Notes: generated from the sequence alone by a model not told the origin. Positions 16,341 to 25,380 are shown, counted from the first letter of the stretch. The stretch is 64,000 nt of DNA from Faecalibacterium sp. UBA1819 (GCA_002315015.1 DCEX01000018.1:62001-126000), one strand, 5' to 3'. Translations and numbers: made by a program.

Positions 16341-17666
16341 TTACCCAATGCCGCCGTAGAGAAGCCCTAAAACAAGCACTAAAACGGTGAGGGGGACATA
16401 CACAAACCGCCCTGCCAAGGGAAACAGACGGCTGAGCGGATGTGTGCGCCCTTTTTGCAGCTCGGCGCTGATTTTGTTCCATCCCAAAACGTAATAGATT
16501 GAAATTGCTCCCAATACAGCCCCAATGGGAACAATGACAATCGTGACAAAATCAAGCCAAGAGCCAACGGCGGGTTCGGCTTCCAGCCAAATCCCAACAA
16601 AAAGCGTTAAGCCTCCGCAAAGCAGTGCGGCTGCTTTACGCGAGAAGTGGAATCGATGCTGCAAGCTTTCGATGACCGCTTCAAACATATTGATCAGCGA
16701 AGTAATTCCGGCAAAAAATACTGAAATAAAAAAGATGACAGCAAAGACTTGTCCGAAAGGCATTTTTTGAAATACTGTCGGTAAGGTAATAAACATCAAG
16801 GCCGGGCCGCTCGTGACTTCCACCTGAAACGAAAACACGGCGGGCATGATGGCAAGACCGGAGAGCAGCGCGGCACAAGTATCAAAAAATGCCGTGCGCA
16901 GAGAAGCTTTCGGAATGTCGGCGCTGTCATCGAGATACGCGCCATAGACAATCATGCCGGAACCGGTGATGGATAACGAAAAGAAGGCTTGTCCCATCGC
17001 CATGACCCAAGTATCCACGCGGAGAAGTGCGCTCCAGTCGGGGATAAACAAAAAGCGGTAACCTTCTGCGGCACCGGGTAAAAACGCCACCCAGACCGAC
17101 AAAAACAAAAACAGTACAAAAAACAGCGGCATTAAAATTTTGCTGCATTTTTCGATAATTTTTGTCATGCCGAATGTCAAAAGAAAACACACCAGCACAA
17201 TAACGGCGATATGCCACGGCCAGCTGCCGAAACTGCCCGTTGCCGCAGAGAAAAAGGCGGCGGGCTCTTGGTTCAGCACAGCACCGCTCACGCTGCCAAA
17301 CAACGTGCGGAGCACCCATCCTAAGATGATGGCATATCCGATTGCGATGCCCAACGACCCCAGCAGCGGAACCCAGCTAAGCGCAAAGCCGGCCTTTTTT
17401 TTGCCCCGTTCGGCAAAGCACAGCTCATAAGAACCGATGGTTCCGGTGCGCGCAAGGCGGCCAATGGCAAATTCAGCGGAAAGCCCGACCCACCCAAACA
17501 AAAAAGTAAACAGCAGGTAGGGAATTAAAAAAGCGGCACCGCCATATTGTCCCAGACGATAAGGAAACATCCAGATGTTTCCAAGCCCGACGGCTGAGCC
17601 GACACAGGTGATAACAAAACCGATGGAAGAGCTGAACACACCGTTCCGGTGCTGTGATTGATGCAT
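16341..17666 (-). CDS. Sodium-dependent transporter, NSS (SNF) family
   Basis: Integral membrane symporter of about 441 residues with eleven to twelve helices. The first helix carries the family signature ITCVGSAVGLGNIWMFPYR that forms part of the Na+ and substrate sites. Later blocks such as MGQAFFSLSITGSGMIVYG are also typical. Bacterial relatives (LeuT, TnaT, MhsT) take up amino acids. I chose ATG 17666 because GAGGA lies 5 nt upstream; an in-frame ATG at 17678 precedes that site. It stands alone. Confidence 0.88.
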   Translation of the reverse strand: MHQSQHRNGVFSSSIGFVITCVGSAVGLGNIWMFPYRLGQYGGAAFLIPYLLFTFLFGWVGLSAEFAIGRLARTGTIGSYELCFAERGKKKAGFALSWVPLLGSLGIAIGYAIILGWVLRTLFGSVSGAVLNQEPAAFFSAATGSFGSWPWHIAVIVLVCFLLTFGMTKIIEKCSKILMPLFFVLFLFLSVWVAFLPGAAEGYRFLFIPDWSALLRVDTWVMAMGQAFFSLSITGSGMIVYGAYLDDSADIPKASLRTAFFDTCAALLSGLAIMPAVFSFQVEVTSGPALMFITLPTVFQKMPFGQVFAVIFFISVFFAGITSLINMFEAVIESLQHRFHFSRKAAALLCGGLTLFVGIWLEAEPAVGSWLDFVTIVIVPIGAVLGAISIYYVLGWNKISAELQKGRTHPLSRLFPLAGRFVYVPLTVLVLVLGLLYGGIG

Positions 17667-17774
17667 AACGATCCTCATTTCTTATGGTAGGTAAAAATAT
17701 CTGCCGAAAAGAAAAGCAGAGCGCCTCTTTCGGCAAAAGCCGAAACAAGCTGCTCTACTTATTGTACCGAAAAA

Positions 17775-17825
17775 AGAAGAAAATGAAAAGGGGACACAGA
17801 CAAAATCTGTGTTTCTTTACAGGAT
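17775..17825 (-). terminator. Probable terminator of the lipoprotein gene
   Basis: On the minus strand ACACAGATTTTGTCTGTGT forms a hairpin followed by CCCCTTTTCATTTTC, about 25 nt past the stop. Confidence 0.5.
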
Positions 17826-17849
17826 TTGCAGATAGGGTCTGCGCTCGGC

Positions 17850-18617
17850 TCAGCCGGATGTGCTGTTGGATGTGCCGGCACTTTCAACGGCTTCTGAGCC
17901 GGAGGAAGCATTCCCGCTATCCACTGCGGAAGAGGAAGAAACGGCAGTTTTACTGATGAAAATTTCTAAATCGTTCAAAACCTGTTTGATGAGCGCAAGG
18001 TCGTCTTGTTTTTCCGATTGATAAAAGTGCAAAGGAACAACATACCCTTGGGTATAAGTGAAGGTGTGGCAAGGATACCAAGCCGTATTGCTGTCGGCCG
18101 GGTAAGTTTCATAACAGTAGGCAACGGCTTTGCGCGAAAGTCCTTCCTGTTCACTCAGAGAAAACTCCTGCTTTCCCAGATAGACGCCTTCGGTGTTGCT
18201 GTCTGTTCCGTCAAACTGTGTGACGCGCGTATCGGAAAAGGCGGCGCTTTCCGATGCAAGGAACGGTGAGCCGATTTCTAAGACCTTTTTACCGCTTTCA
18301 TCCTCAAACACATTGTAGCCATTGTACACCCAATCGGTTGGAATTTGAAACACCAGCAAAATTTTCTGCGTGCTGTCCTGTGCTTGTACCGAAACAAATT
18401 CCTGACGTGTTTCCACACGGGCGGCTGATTCGGTGGAAACTTCCGCCTTTCCGCTGCTAGCCGAGCTGCTGGGTGCTGCCGGTGTGTCCGCCGGGGAAGA
18501 ATATGACGAGGCGGATGGAGAAGAAGTGGCAGGAGCAGAGCCGGAAGAAGCGGGAGAAGCGGCGCATCCGCTGAGGAGAATGCAGAACAGCAGCGGGAAA
18601 AGAATCAGACGCTTCAA
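17850..18617 (-). CDS. Putative lipoprotein of unknown function
   Basis: A 255-residue protein with a signal peptide ending in the lipobox LLSGC (Cys18). It has a Ser/Ala/Pro-rich linker to about residue 60, a globular part containing ILLVFQIPTDWVYNGYNVFE and FLASESAAFSDTRVTQFDG, and a Ser/Gly-rich tail. No catalytic motif or named family is recognised. The start overlaps the stop of the MscS gene (ATGA), so the two are translationally coupled. Confidence 0.75.
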   Translation of the reverse strand: MKRLILFPLLFCILLSGCAASPASSGSAPATSSPSASSYSSPADTPAAPSSSASSGKAEVSTESAARVETRQEFVSVQAQDSTQKILLVFQIPTDWVYNGYNVFEDESGKKVLEIGSPFLASESAAFSDTRVTQFDGTDSNTEGVYLGKQEFSLSEQEGLSRKAVAYCYETYPADSNTAWYPCHTFTYTQGYVVPLHFYQSEKQDDLALIKQVLNDLEIFISKTAVSSSSAVDSGNASSGSEAVESAGTSNSTSG

Positions 18618-19696
18618 CGTGACGTGCGCCCCCTCTCGACGGCAGGCTCAGACATATACACCGTTTGTGTAGGGAAGGCCATTGAAGCGCCGCAGTCTGC
18701 AAAAATCTTCATAATGCGCAGGTTAATATCTTCCCGCACGGCACGGTACTCCATGATGTTCGTGACGGTGGTATAAAACTGAACATAGACATCCAAGCTG
18801 CTCGCGTTAAAGTTTAAAAAGCGCACTTGAATGGTGTCGGAATAAACCTCCGGGTGAGCAGCAAGCATTTCGCGTAATTTGGTCAAAACCTCCTCCATTA
18901 CAGCGGGAGGCGTGCTGTATTCTAAGCCAAGCGTAAATTGTGCCAAGCGCCGTTCCAGCCGTGTCCAGTTGGTGATGGCGGTAGAGGTGAATTTTTGATT
19001 GGGAACAATGGTGAGTGCATCATCTAAGGTACGGATTTTAGTAGAACGCAGGCTAATATCTTCAATAGAACCCTCCACGTCCGGCGTTTTTACCCAGTCG
19101 CCAATTTCAAACGGACGTTCCAAAGAAATAATAATGCCGCCGAAAATATTGCTGACAATGTCTTGGCCTGCCAGCGCAAACGACAAACCGCCAAGGCCAA
19201 GGCTGGTGAGAATCAGCTTGATATCCAGCCCCAAAATGCCAAGGATGAGCGAAATGGCAATCAAAATAATAAAGGCCTGCAAAATGCTGGCAATAAATTT
19301 AGAAAACGCTTTGCTGGTATCCACCTCCAGCTTGCTGCCGACGCCTAAAATCAAATTGGGGATAATGCGCACGGCGCGTACAAGCCCAATGGTGAAAAAC
19401 ACGACGCACGCAATACCGGCGGCTTTTCCCGTGGCAGAAAGCCAAGGAAAATGTTCCACCATAAATGGGGGGAGAGAAGAAACAGCCAAGAGAGCGCCCA
19501 ACGCAATTAAACAGTAGGAGGAGGGCTTTAAAAATACTTTTAACCCTTCCGCGATACACGGATGATTCCAGCGCTCGGCAAAGCCGGCAAGAAAAGGCCC
19601 CAAAAATTTAGCGCATATAAAAGATGCCGCCAAAAAGCTGATGAAAATAATAATCGAGGGCAAAAAAACGGTATAATTCTCTGCCAAATAATCCAC
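18614..19696 (-). CDS. mscS: Small-conductance mechanosensitive channel, MscS family
   Basis: A 360-residue membrane channel that releases solutes on hypo-osmotic shock. There are about four to five hydrophobic helices. The pore-lining helix is GLDIKLILTSLGLGGLSFALAG, and the conserved MscS beta-domain follows (FGGIIISLERPFEIGDWVK, then VEGSIEDISLRSTKIRTLD and VPNQKFTSTAITNWTR). The start is GTG 19696, 7 nt after a perfect AAAGGAGG; longer in-frame reading back to 19777 has no such site. Downstream lipoprotein overlaps by 4 nt. Confidence 0.88.
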   Translation of the reverse strand: MDYLAENYTVFLPSIIIFISFLAASFICAKFLGPFLAGFAERWNHPCIAEGLKVFLKPSSYCLIALGALLAVSSLPPFMVEHFPWLSATGKAAGIACVVFFTIGLVRAVRIIPNLILGVGSKLEVDTSKAFSKFIASILQAFIILIAISLILGILGLDIKLILTSLGLGGLSFALAGQDIVSNIFGGIIISLERPFEIGDWVKTPDVEGSIEDISLRSTKIRTLDDALTIVPNQKFTSTAITNWTRLERRLAQFTLGLEYSTPPAVMEEVLTKLREMLAAHPEVYSDTIQVRFLNFNASSLDVYVQFYTTVTNIMEYRAVREDINLRIMKIFADCGASMAFPTQTVYMSEPAVERGRTSR

Positions 19697-19804
19697 ATGA
19701 AATCCTCCTTTGTAAAACTTTGATAGAGAGCACGGGCAAAACTGACGCTTGGTGCCGCCGTCGTTATCGAGCGTCAATGTGCAAAAAGCTGCGCTGACAG
19801 TTTT

Positions 19805-19862
19805 TATAAAAAAGCCGCACGGCTCTGCGCAGGGCGTATGCTTGTGCGAAGAGGTGCGGCAG
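19805..19862 (-). terminator. Terminator of the rubrerythrin gene
   Basis: Minus-strand stem GCCGCACCTCT.../...AGAGCCGTGCGGC followed by TTTTTT, about 50 nt after the rubrerythrin stop. Confidence 0.75.
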
Positions 19863-19910
19863 TTTCATCAAAGGTTCGCTAGCATTCAGACTGAAAAAAC
19901 GCCAAGCGAA

Positions 19911-20459
19911 TTAAACATTCTTTTGGAAGGTCGCCGGTTCAAACGAGCCGATGGCCTGGCAAACGCTGCAAACATCGGGGCGGGTTTCGTAGGTAGCACC
20001 GCAGAAAGTGCAGCGATAGCCATTGACAGTGACAGAACTATCGTGCGCGGGCTGTGCCACAGGAGCGTTGCTGTGCAAACGTGCCAGTGTCTCCATAAAG
20101 GTATATTCATGGTTCTTTTCAATTTTGCCGATATTTTCAAACAAATCGGCAATTTCCTCATAGCCTTCTTCACGCGCAATTTGTGCGAATTCGGGGTACA
20201 TGGTTTTCCACTCGTCAAATTCTGCGCGAATCGATGCCTGCAAATTGTTGCTTGTAGTAGAAATGCCGTTTAAATGTTGGAACAAAAGCTTGCCGTGAAT
20301 GCCTTCGTTTTGCGCCATACGCTCATAAAGCTCGGCTACTTCTGTATGGCCTTCCTGACGTGCCTTTTCTGCGAAGAAAAGATATTTGTTGCGTGCCATA
20401 GACTCGCCGCCGAAAGCGGAAAGCAGATTTTGAGCAGTGCGAGAATTTTTAAATTCCAT
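19911..20459 (-). CDS. rbr: Rubrerythrin
   Basis: A 182-residue non-haem iron protein of anaerobes that reduces hydrogen peroxide. The N-terminal ferritin-like four-helix domain has ExxH-type di-iron ligands (FGGESMARNKYLFFAEKARQ; AQNEGIHGKLL; GKIEKNHEYTF). The C-terminal rubredoxin-like Fe(Cys)4 knuckles are YRCTFCGATY and VCSVCQA. Start chosen at ATG 20459 with AGGAGG 7 nt upstream. An in-frame extension to 20594 has no ribosome-binding site and is not family-like. Confidence 0.95.
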   Translation of the reverse strand: MEFKNSRTAQNLLSAFGGESMARNKYLFFAEKARQEGHTEVAELYERMAQNEGIHGKLLFQHLNGISTTSNNLQASIRAEFDEWKTMYPEFAQIAREEGYEEIADLFENIGKIEKNHEYTFMETLARLHSNAPVAQPAHDSSVTVNGYRCTFCGATYETRPDVCSVCQAIGSFEPATFQKNV

Positions 20460-20834
20460 ACAAACCTCCTGAAAAAAGCAATAAGATGAATCAATTTTAC
20501 AAAACGAACAGATCGATGAAAAGGAGCCTTTCTGAAGGGGTGCTTCTGCCAATAACGGCGCGTGCAGAATAAAATAAGCTCGGGAGTCATCCATAGAGTC
20601 CTGTGCGTTTTGTTTTGCAGCTCTTCCGGTGTTTGCAAAATTAGTCTTTCAGAAATGCTTTATTCAGCATACCATATTTTTCCCATTTTGTCATCTGTTT
20701 AAAGATGAAAAAAGCATAAATTCTTTCGTGTGAATCATGTGGTAAAGAGCGATTTGCTTTTGATTCGGATGCTTTTCAGGAACAATCACTGTGGTACTTC
20801 ACAATCAATAACATGTGTTGTAGATACTCAAAAA
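20460..20834. other. Intergenic region between rubrerythrin and the DUF975 gene
   Basis: Holds the rubrerythrin promoter (below) and a roughly 200-nt untranslated leader. No terminator-type riboswitch or gene is apparent. Confidence 0.5.
20666..20694 (-). promoter_or_regulatory. Candidate rubrerythrin promoter
   Basis: Minus strand ATGACA (20694-20689), 17-nt spacer, TATGCT (20671-20666). Confidence 0.5.
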
Positions 20835-21545
20835 TTAAAGTTCTTGATTAACGACCGGATAACGGAAAAAGCCGCTGAGCTCTCCTTCGTCCGTCCACTC
20901 ATAGGCAAGCGCTTTTGCCCGAAGCAGTGCATAAACCTCGGCCTGCAAGGCGCAATAGAACGGTAAAATAATCAAAAGAATCAAAAAAGCCCAGGCACCG
21001 GCCCATGCGATGCTTGCCGAAAAGACAGCAAAAAAGGGAAGATCCAGCAAAAATAAACGCACTTTTTCCTGATGCATCATTTTTTTGCTTAAAGTAAAGG
21101 CGCGGCTTTTGGACAGATAAGGATTCTCTGCCAATAAGTAGGGCACCATTTTTAACTCATATGCTTTCCAAATGCCGGGGACCAGCAAAAAAATGGAAAA
21201 GAAAGCAATGACAATGCTTTTCCAAAGCAAAATAAGAAAAAGCCGAACAAAAGTAAAGCCGTGAAGCGGTGATAACAGAGAAGAAACAGGAGGAGCGCCC
21301 ACACGGAACTCTTGGAAAAAACGAATGAGCCCGATGGGAAAGCACCCCAGATAAAAGAATAATCCAACGCAAAAAAGCACCGCAGATACAACAAAGAATT
21401 TGCTGTGCATCCATTGAAGGCAAAAGAACCCCAAAACAGGCAAAAGCAAAGAAAAAAAGGTACTGAGCATCGCGGAAAGATAGCGGCCGGAAAGTGTGCG
21501 GCGTGCGTTTGTGAGAAGCAGTGAAACAGACCACATGATAATCAC
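20835..21545 (-). CDS. DUF975-family membrane protein
   Basis: A 236-residue membrane protein with about five hydrophobic segments. The DUF975 signature is LVPGIWKAYELKMVPYLLAE followed by SKSRAFTLSKKMM and the VRLFLLDLPFF helix. The function of the family is not established. The gene is monocistronic. Upstream there are two related palindromes (21594 and 21737) that may be operators. Confidence 0.8.
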   Translation of the reverse strand: MIIMWSVSLLLTNARRTLSGRYLSAMLSTFFSLLLPVLGFFCLQWMHSKFFVVSAVLFCVGLFFYLGCFPIGLIRFFQEFRVGAPPVSSLLSPLHGFTFVRLFLILLWKSIVIAFFSIFLLVPGIWKAYELKMVPYLLAENPYLSKSRAFTLSKKMMHQEKVRLFLLDLPFFAVFSASIAWAGAWAFLILLIILPFYCALQAEVYALLRAKALAYEWTDEGELSGFFRYPVVNQEL

Positions 21546-21593
21546 TCCTGTCTTATTATATATAAATAGTATTATATAGGGAAGCGGGATAAA

Positions 21594-21615
21594 TGTAAAG
21601 GTTTTAAACTTTACA
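21594..21615. repeat. Palindrome copy 1, TGTAAAG-N8-CTTTACA
   Basis: Perfect 7-bp arms around an 8-nt spacer, followed by GAA. Located about 50 bp upstream of the DUF975 start codon. Possible operator. Confidence 0.6.
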
Positions 21616-21736
21616 GAACTTTAGAAACGGATCAAACAATGAAAAAATGTGAATCAAAAGCCCAAATGGAAGGAAAAATTGCGGGATAAACCCTCAAAAC
21701 AGCACTTGAGCGGACAAAAGGGTGAAAACGAAGAAG

Positions 21737-21758
21737 TGTAAAGCTTAACAACTTTACA
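21737..21758. repeat. Palindrome copy 2, TGTAAAG-N8-CTTTACA
   Basis: Same arms and spacer length as copy 1, 143 bp away, also followed by GAA. The spacer sequence differs, which suggests protein binding rather than simple duplication. Confidence 0.6.
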
Positions 21759-21774
21759 GAAAATAACAATCAGA

Positions 21775-21809
21775 TAAGAAAAAGCCGCCAAACAACTGTT
21801 TGGCGGCTT
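21775..21809 (-). terminator. Terminator of tRNA-Ala
   Basis: Minus-strand stem AAAGCCGCCAAACAG / TGTTTGGCGGCTTT followed by TTCTTATC, directly behind the tRNA 3' end. Confidence 0.85.
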
Positions 21810-21885
21810 TGGTGGACCCGAAGGGGATCGAACCCTCGACCTTACGGATGCGAACCGTACGCGCTCCCAGCTGCGCTACGGGCCC
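21810..21885 (-). tRNA. tRNA-Ala (anticodon CGC)
   Basis: A 76-nt cloverleaf with encoded CCA. The acceptor stem GGGCCCG pairs with CGGGTCC and holds the G3-U70 pair that marks alanine tRNAs. D arm is GCGC/GCGC, anticodon stem TACGG/CCGTA with loop TTCGCAT (anticodon CGC, codon GCG), and T arm GAGGGTTCGATCCCCTT. Own promoter and terminator, so a single-gene unit. Confidence 0.95.
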
Positions 21886-21903
21886 ATAATGCTCAGTGCA
21901 TTT

Positions 21904-21935
21904 ATTATATTAAAGCATTTGCCTTAAAATGTCAA
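21904..21935 (-). promoter_or_regulatory. Promoter of tRNA-Ala
   Basis: Minus strand TTGACA (21935-21930) with TAATAT at 17-nt spacing (21912-21907), overlapping a TATAAT (21909-21904). Confidence 0.75.
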
Positions 21936-22143
21936 CCCTTTTTCCGGTAAACGGGTTATTTTTGTGGGAATGCGAAAAAACAACAAAAAACTGGATATTC
22001 ATGCAAAAAGATAGTAGAATAAAAGGCGAGAAAAAAGAGAGTAGATCTTGTCCTTTTTTGTCGGCTTTTGTTGCTTGTCTTTTTTTCTTTTGCTGGGTAA
22101 ACTGTGTTTATACAAAGACCACACGGGAGGAGAAAAGGGGAAC

Positions 22144-22446
22144 ATGAGCACAATTGAAACAATTTTTTTGCGGGTATTTTCAGAGTTGGAGCGGCTGCAA
22201 AGGGCATATGCGCTGCAATACGACCTGATTGTGGACACCAATGCGGACAAGCGCTTCGGGGTTCAGATAAGCCGCTTGGATGCAGCCAAACAGGTGACGG
22301 GTGCAAGAACATTTCGGCAGCTGACCGCATCCAGAGAGCGCGCCATGCAACTTTTGTGCTACCTGTATGAAAATGCTGTTTCGCCTTCCTGTGCGGAAGG
22401 AATTTTGCAGGACTTGGCCGCGCAAAAGCTGTGGGACACAGATTGA
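22144..22446 (+). CDS. Small protein of unknown function
   Basis: A 100-residue, soluble, helix-rich protein (IFLRVFSELERLQRAYALQY; SRERAMQLLCYLYENAVSPS). The start is ATG 22144, preceded by GGAGG and AAAGGGG. I recognise no domain. It lies 21 nt before a response regulator and its kinase in the same direction, so it is probably the first gene of that operon and may be part of its signalling. Confidence 0.7.
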   Translation: MSTIETIFLRVFSELERLQRAYALQYDLIVDTNADKRFGVQISRLDAAKQVTGARTFRQLTASRERAMQLLCYLYENAVSPSCAEGILQDLAAQKLWDTD

Positions 22447-22467
22447 AAAAGAAAAGGACGATTGCTG

Positions 22468-23301
22468 ATGAAAAGTTGCTGTGGTCAGACAACGGCAGTG
22501 CCGCTGAGGGTATTGCTTGTGGATGACGAACCGGGCGACGCGGTGGTAATGGAAGCCTTCCTGGAGATGCAGGAGGGCTTTCAGTGCGTGGGATGTGCGT
22601 CGAACGGGGAGGATGCTTTGAAGTTTTTGTCGCGGCAGGATTCGCCGGTAGATGCTGTACTGCTGGACGTTTACATGCCTGGTATGGACGGCATTGATTT
22701 TTTGCGCGAATGGCAAAAGCTTCCTTCTCCGAAGCCGAAGGTGTTTGTGCTGTCGGCTTATGGAGCATTTGGCGAGGAGCAGATTCGCCACCAAGTATTG
22801 CGCCTTGGGGTGGTAGCCTATTTTGAGAAAGGCTATCCGCTGGATCTGATTTGCAAGCGAATGAGAGATCTTTGCGCCTGCCGGCACACAGAAACTTTTG
22901 CATCGTCAGAGCGCGAGGGCGTTTTGGAAGAATTGGCCGAGGAGCTTGTGGATGATTTGCTGCCTGCCACAAAATCGGTTGGGCGGTACTACTTAATGGA
23001 TGCGCTGCATTATTTGACCTATACAGCACAGCGCACATGGCGTATCTGCGAAGTGTACGACTGGATTGCAGAAAAGAACGGCGTGTCGTGCAAATCGGTG
23101 GACCGTGCCTTGCGCCAGACCGGCAAGGAGATGGCGCATCATTCGGCCAAGCGCTGGCAGCGTATGACGGCCGGTATGCACTTGAAAGAAGGTGCACCGT
23201 CAAACAAAATTTTATTGGAAATGCTGAAAAAAGAGGTTTTGTATCGGGAGCGTCACTTGGTCGGCAGCCATGGGAAGGCGGGGCATCGCTATGACGCATG
23301 A
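22468..23301 (+). CDS. Response regulator with a Spo0A_C-like DNA-binding domain
   Basis: A 277-residue two-component regulator. The receiver domain has the acidic pair VDDE, the phospho-acceptor Asp in AVLLDVYMPGMDG, the Ser in FVLSAYG and a Lys in YFEKGYP. The C-terminal half resembles the Spo0A effector domain: ALHYLTYTAQ, then VYDWIAEKNGVSCKSVDRAL as a helix-turn-helix and SNKILLEMLKKE near the end. Divergent from true Spo0A, so a paralogue is more likely than the sporulation master regulator. Start ATG 22468 (AAAAGGA upstream) preferred over TTG 22462. Overlaps the histidine kinase gene by 11 nt. Confidence 0.8.
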   Translation: MKSCCGQTTAVPLRVLLVDDEPGDAVVMEAFLEMQEGFQCVGCASNGEDALKFLSRQDSPVDAVLLDVYMPGMDGIDFLREWQKLPSPKPKVFVLSAYGAFGEEQIRHQVLRLGVVAYFEKGYPLDLICKRMRDLCACRHTETFASSEREGVLEELAEELVDDLLPATKSVGRYYLMDALHYLTYTAQRTWRICEVYDWIAEKNGVSCKSVDRALRQTGKEMAHHSAKRWQRMTAGMHLKEGAPSNKILLEMLKKEVLYRERHLVGSHGKAGHRYDA

Positions 23302-24496
23302 GGCAAAAACGGTTTTGGAGCATTATTTGAACGTTACTTATGCCAGCCACGACACCGCTATGGTGCTGCGGGAAGCAAAGCACGCGCTTTGTGTGCTTTG
23401 CACAGCCGCAAACGCCAAGCTTTACTTGTTTCGCGGGCAAACGGTGTGGATGCTTTTGGAGCAGCCCGACGGCACTTATACGCTGGAACAATGCGGTGAT
23501 GAGATATCACGCTTAAAGGCGGCGCAGAACGCTTTATTTTTGTGTGCAAGAACAGAAGTACAGGAGTACGGCGTGGTGCTGTTGGAAGGCGAGCATGTTT
23601 ATATCACAGACTATGCAAAACGGCTGGTGCATGTTTTGGGCGAACAGCTGCACACCGGACTTGTGGGCAATGAGCTGGATATGATGATGAATAACGGCAG
23701 GCGCCTTGTGCCGGAGGACGGCAGCCTGCCGGCAGACACGCTGGCGGTTTTGGCGCATGAAATGCGCGCACCAGTGGCTACGGCACTCGTCAGCCTGGAG
23801 GTGATTCGCCATCGCATGAGGGAAACAAGTGATGACGGTTTTGCCGTTTTATGCGATACACTTGAGCAAAATCTTCGCCGCAGTATGCGCATGAGTACCA
23901 ATTTGCTGCTTGCGTCCAAAAGCCGTTACAGCGCTCCAAGTCTGGAGTGGCTGAATGTGGTGGAGATTTGGCGCGAAACGGCAGACAGTGTGCGCCCTTA
24001 CGCGCAGCAGCGCGGTGTGGCTCTTGAAATAGAGAGTGAGGCGCTGGACGAAGCGCCTTATGTGCTTTCCAACCGGCAGTATCTGGAAAGCATTATGATC
24101 AATTTGCTGTCGAACGCCGTGCGCTATGCCAAAAAAGAAGGCGGGCGCGTGCATGTGTCGATTGTACAGAAAAACGAAGGGCTGTTTTTGACAGTGGCCG
24201 ATAACGGAAAAGGCTTTCCCGGAGAAAAAGCAAGGCAGCTGTTTGAAAAATTTTGGCGCGATGAACAGGGCGGCGCCGTTCACAGCGGGGCAGGTCTGGG
24301 GCTTTATCTGGTTTCGGTCTTTGTGAAAGCGCTCGGCGGTACGGTGACGGCGGAAAACCAAAACGGTGCTGTGTTTCGCGTTTACCTGCCCTTAAAAAGC
24401 AGCCGTCAGGCATCACATTGCGCCATGGGGGCGGCTTCACGGCAGGAAGATGTTTACTGGAACAGCGCACAAAATGAATTTTCCGCCCAAAGCTGA
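23291..24496 (+). CDS. Soluble sensor histidine kinase
   Basis: A 401-residue kinase with no predicted membrane helix. The first ~150 residues form an unidentified sensory region. Then come the H-box LAHEMRAPVATALVSLEVI (His is the phospho-site), the N-box MINLLSNAVRYA, the G1 box VADNGKGFPG, the F-box LFEKFWRDE and the G2 box GAGLGLYLV. This is the HisKA/HATPase_c layout. The start ATG 23291 overlaps the response regulator, which points to a cognate pair. A cytosolic signal is implied (inference). Confidence 0.88.
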   Translation: MTHEAKTVLEHYLNVTYASHDTAMVLREAKHALCVLCTAANAKLYLFRGQTVWMLLEQPDGTYTLEQCGDEISRLKAAQNALFLCARTEVQEYGVVLLEGEHVYITDYAKRLVHVLGEQLHTGLVGNELDMMMNNGRRLVPEDGSLPADTLAVLAHEMRAPVATALVSLEVIRHRMRETSDDGFAVLCDTLEQNLRRSMRMSTNLLLASKSRYSAPSLEWLNVVEIWRETADSVRPYAQQRGVALEIESEALDEAPYVLSNRQYLESIMINLLSNAVRYAKKEGGRVHVSIVQKNEGLFLTVADNGKGFPGEKARQLFEKFWRDEQGGAVHSGAGLGLYLVSVFVKALGGTVTAENQNGAVFRVYLPLKSSRQASHCAMGAASRQEDVYWNSAQNEFSAQS

Positions 24497-24568
24497 CCGC
24501 AAATCACCGCTTGGTTCGGCGGAAAAAGTGTAAAATATGAATTGGCTATGAAAAGCATCGCAGAGGCC

Positions 24569-24597
24569 TTTACTTTGCATCGGAAATCATGTAAAAT
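24569..24597 (+). promoter_or_regulatory. Candidate promoter of pyrH-frr
   Basis: TTTACT at 24569-24574, 17-nt spacer, TAAAAT at 24592-24597, about 40 nt before the pyrH start. Confidence 0.45.
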
Positions 24598-24637
24598 AAA
24601 AGCACTATCAAGAAATTGTTTGGCGGTGTAATAAATC

Positions 24638-25345
24638 ATGGCAATCAAATATCATCGAATCCTTCTCAAGCTCAGCGGCGAGGCACTTGCCGGCGAGCAG
24701 GGTTTCGGGCTGGACGTGGAAACGGTTCAGAAAATTTGTGAGGGCATTAAGCTGGCGCACAGCAAAGGGGCGCAGATTGCAATTGTGGTTGGCGGCGGCA
24801 ACTTCTGGCGTGGCCGCTCCTCTGGTGAAATGGAGCGCACCCGTGCCGACCAAATCGGTATGCTGGCGACAACCATGAACGCTTTGGCAGTTGCAGACGC
24901 TTTGGAGCATCTCGATGTTCCGGTGCGTGTGCAGACGGCGCTGGCCATGCAGCAGGTAGCAGAGCCGTATATCCGAAACCGCGCCATTCGCCATATGGAA
25001 AAAGGACGTGTTGTGATTTTTGCGTGCGGCACAGGCAACCCGTTTTTCTCCACCGATACAGCCAGCGCACTGCGCGCGGCGGAAATTAACGCCGAAGTGA
25101 TTTTCAAAGCCACGATGGTGGACGGCGTTTACGACAAAGACCCGAAAAGGCACGCCGATGCAAAAAAATATGACACGCTTACTTTCACGAAGGTTCTGGC
25201 TGATCAGCTGGCAGTGATGGACAGCACGGCTGCAACGATGTGCCGTGACAATCATTTGCCCATCTTGGTGTTTGACATTTTGCACCCGGAAAATATTGCA
25301 AAGGCTGTTTGCGGCGAAACCATCGGTACTTTGGTGCAAGAATAA
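24638..25345 (+). CDS. pyrH: Uridylate kinase (UMP kinase)
   Basis: A 235-residue amino acid kinase-fold enzyme that phosphorylates UMP to UDP. Blocks typical of bacterial PyrH are [49 protein letters not shown], a [20 protein letters not shown] segment and the [14 protein letters not shown] loop. The gene precedes frr by 35 nt, the usual pyrH-frr order. The ribosome-binding site is weak (GGCGGTG). Confidence 0.97.
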   Translation: MAIKYHRILLKLSGEALAGEQGFGLDVETVQKICEGIKLAHSKGAQIAIVVGGGNFWRGRSSGEMERTRADQIGMLATTMNALAVADALEHLDVPVRVQTALAMQQVAEPYIRNRAIRHMEKGRVVIFACGTGNPFFSTDTASALRAAEINAEVIFKATMVDGVYDKDPKRHADAKKYDTLTFTKVLADQLAVMDSTAATMCRDNHLPILVFDILHPENIAKAVCGETIGTLVQE

Positions 25346-25380
25346 CAGTGCATAAGCTGTCAAAAAAGGAGTAGAGAATC

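Larger units (their letters stand above)
21546..21774. other. Intergenic region with two related palindromes
   Basis: No gene is seen. An A+T-rich start (TATTATATATAAATAGTATT) probably contains the promoter of the DUF975 gene. Two 22-bp inverted repeats are listed separately. Confidence 0.5.

Noticed and set aside
20460..20594. 45-residue in-frame extension of rubrerythrin
   Set aside because: No ribosome-binding site at its start; the internal ATG 20459 has a perfect one and matches the family start.
21929..22147. Plus-strand frame before the small gene at 22144
   Set aside because: Overlaps the tRNA promoter and has biased composition without family similarity.
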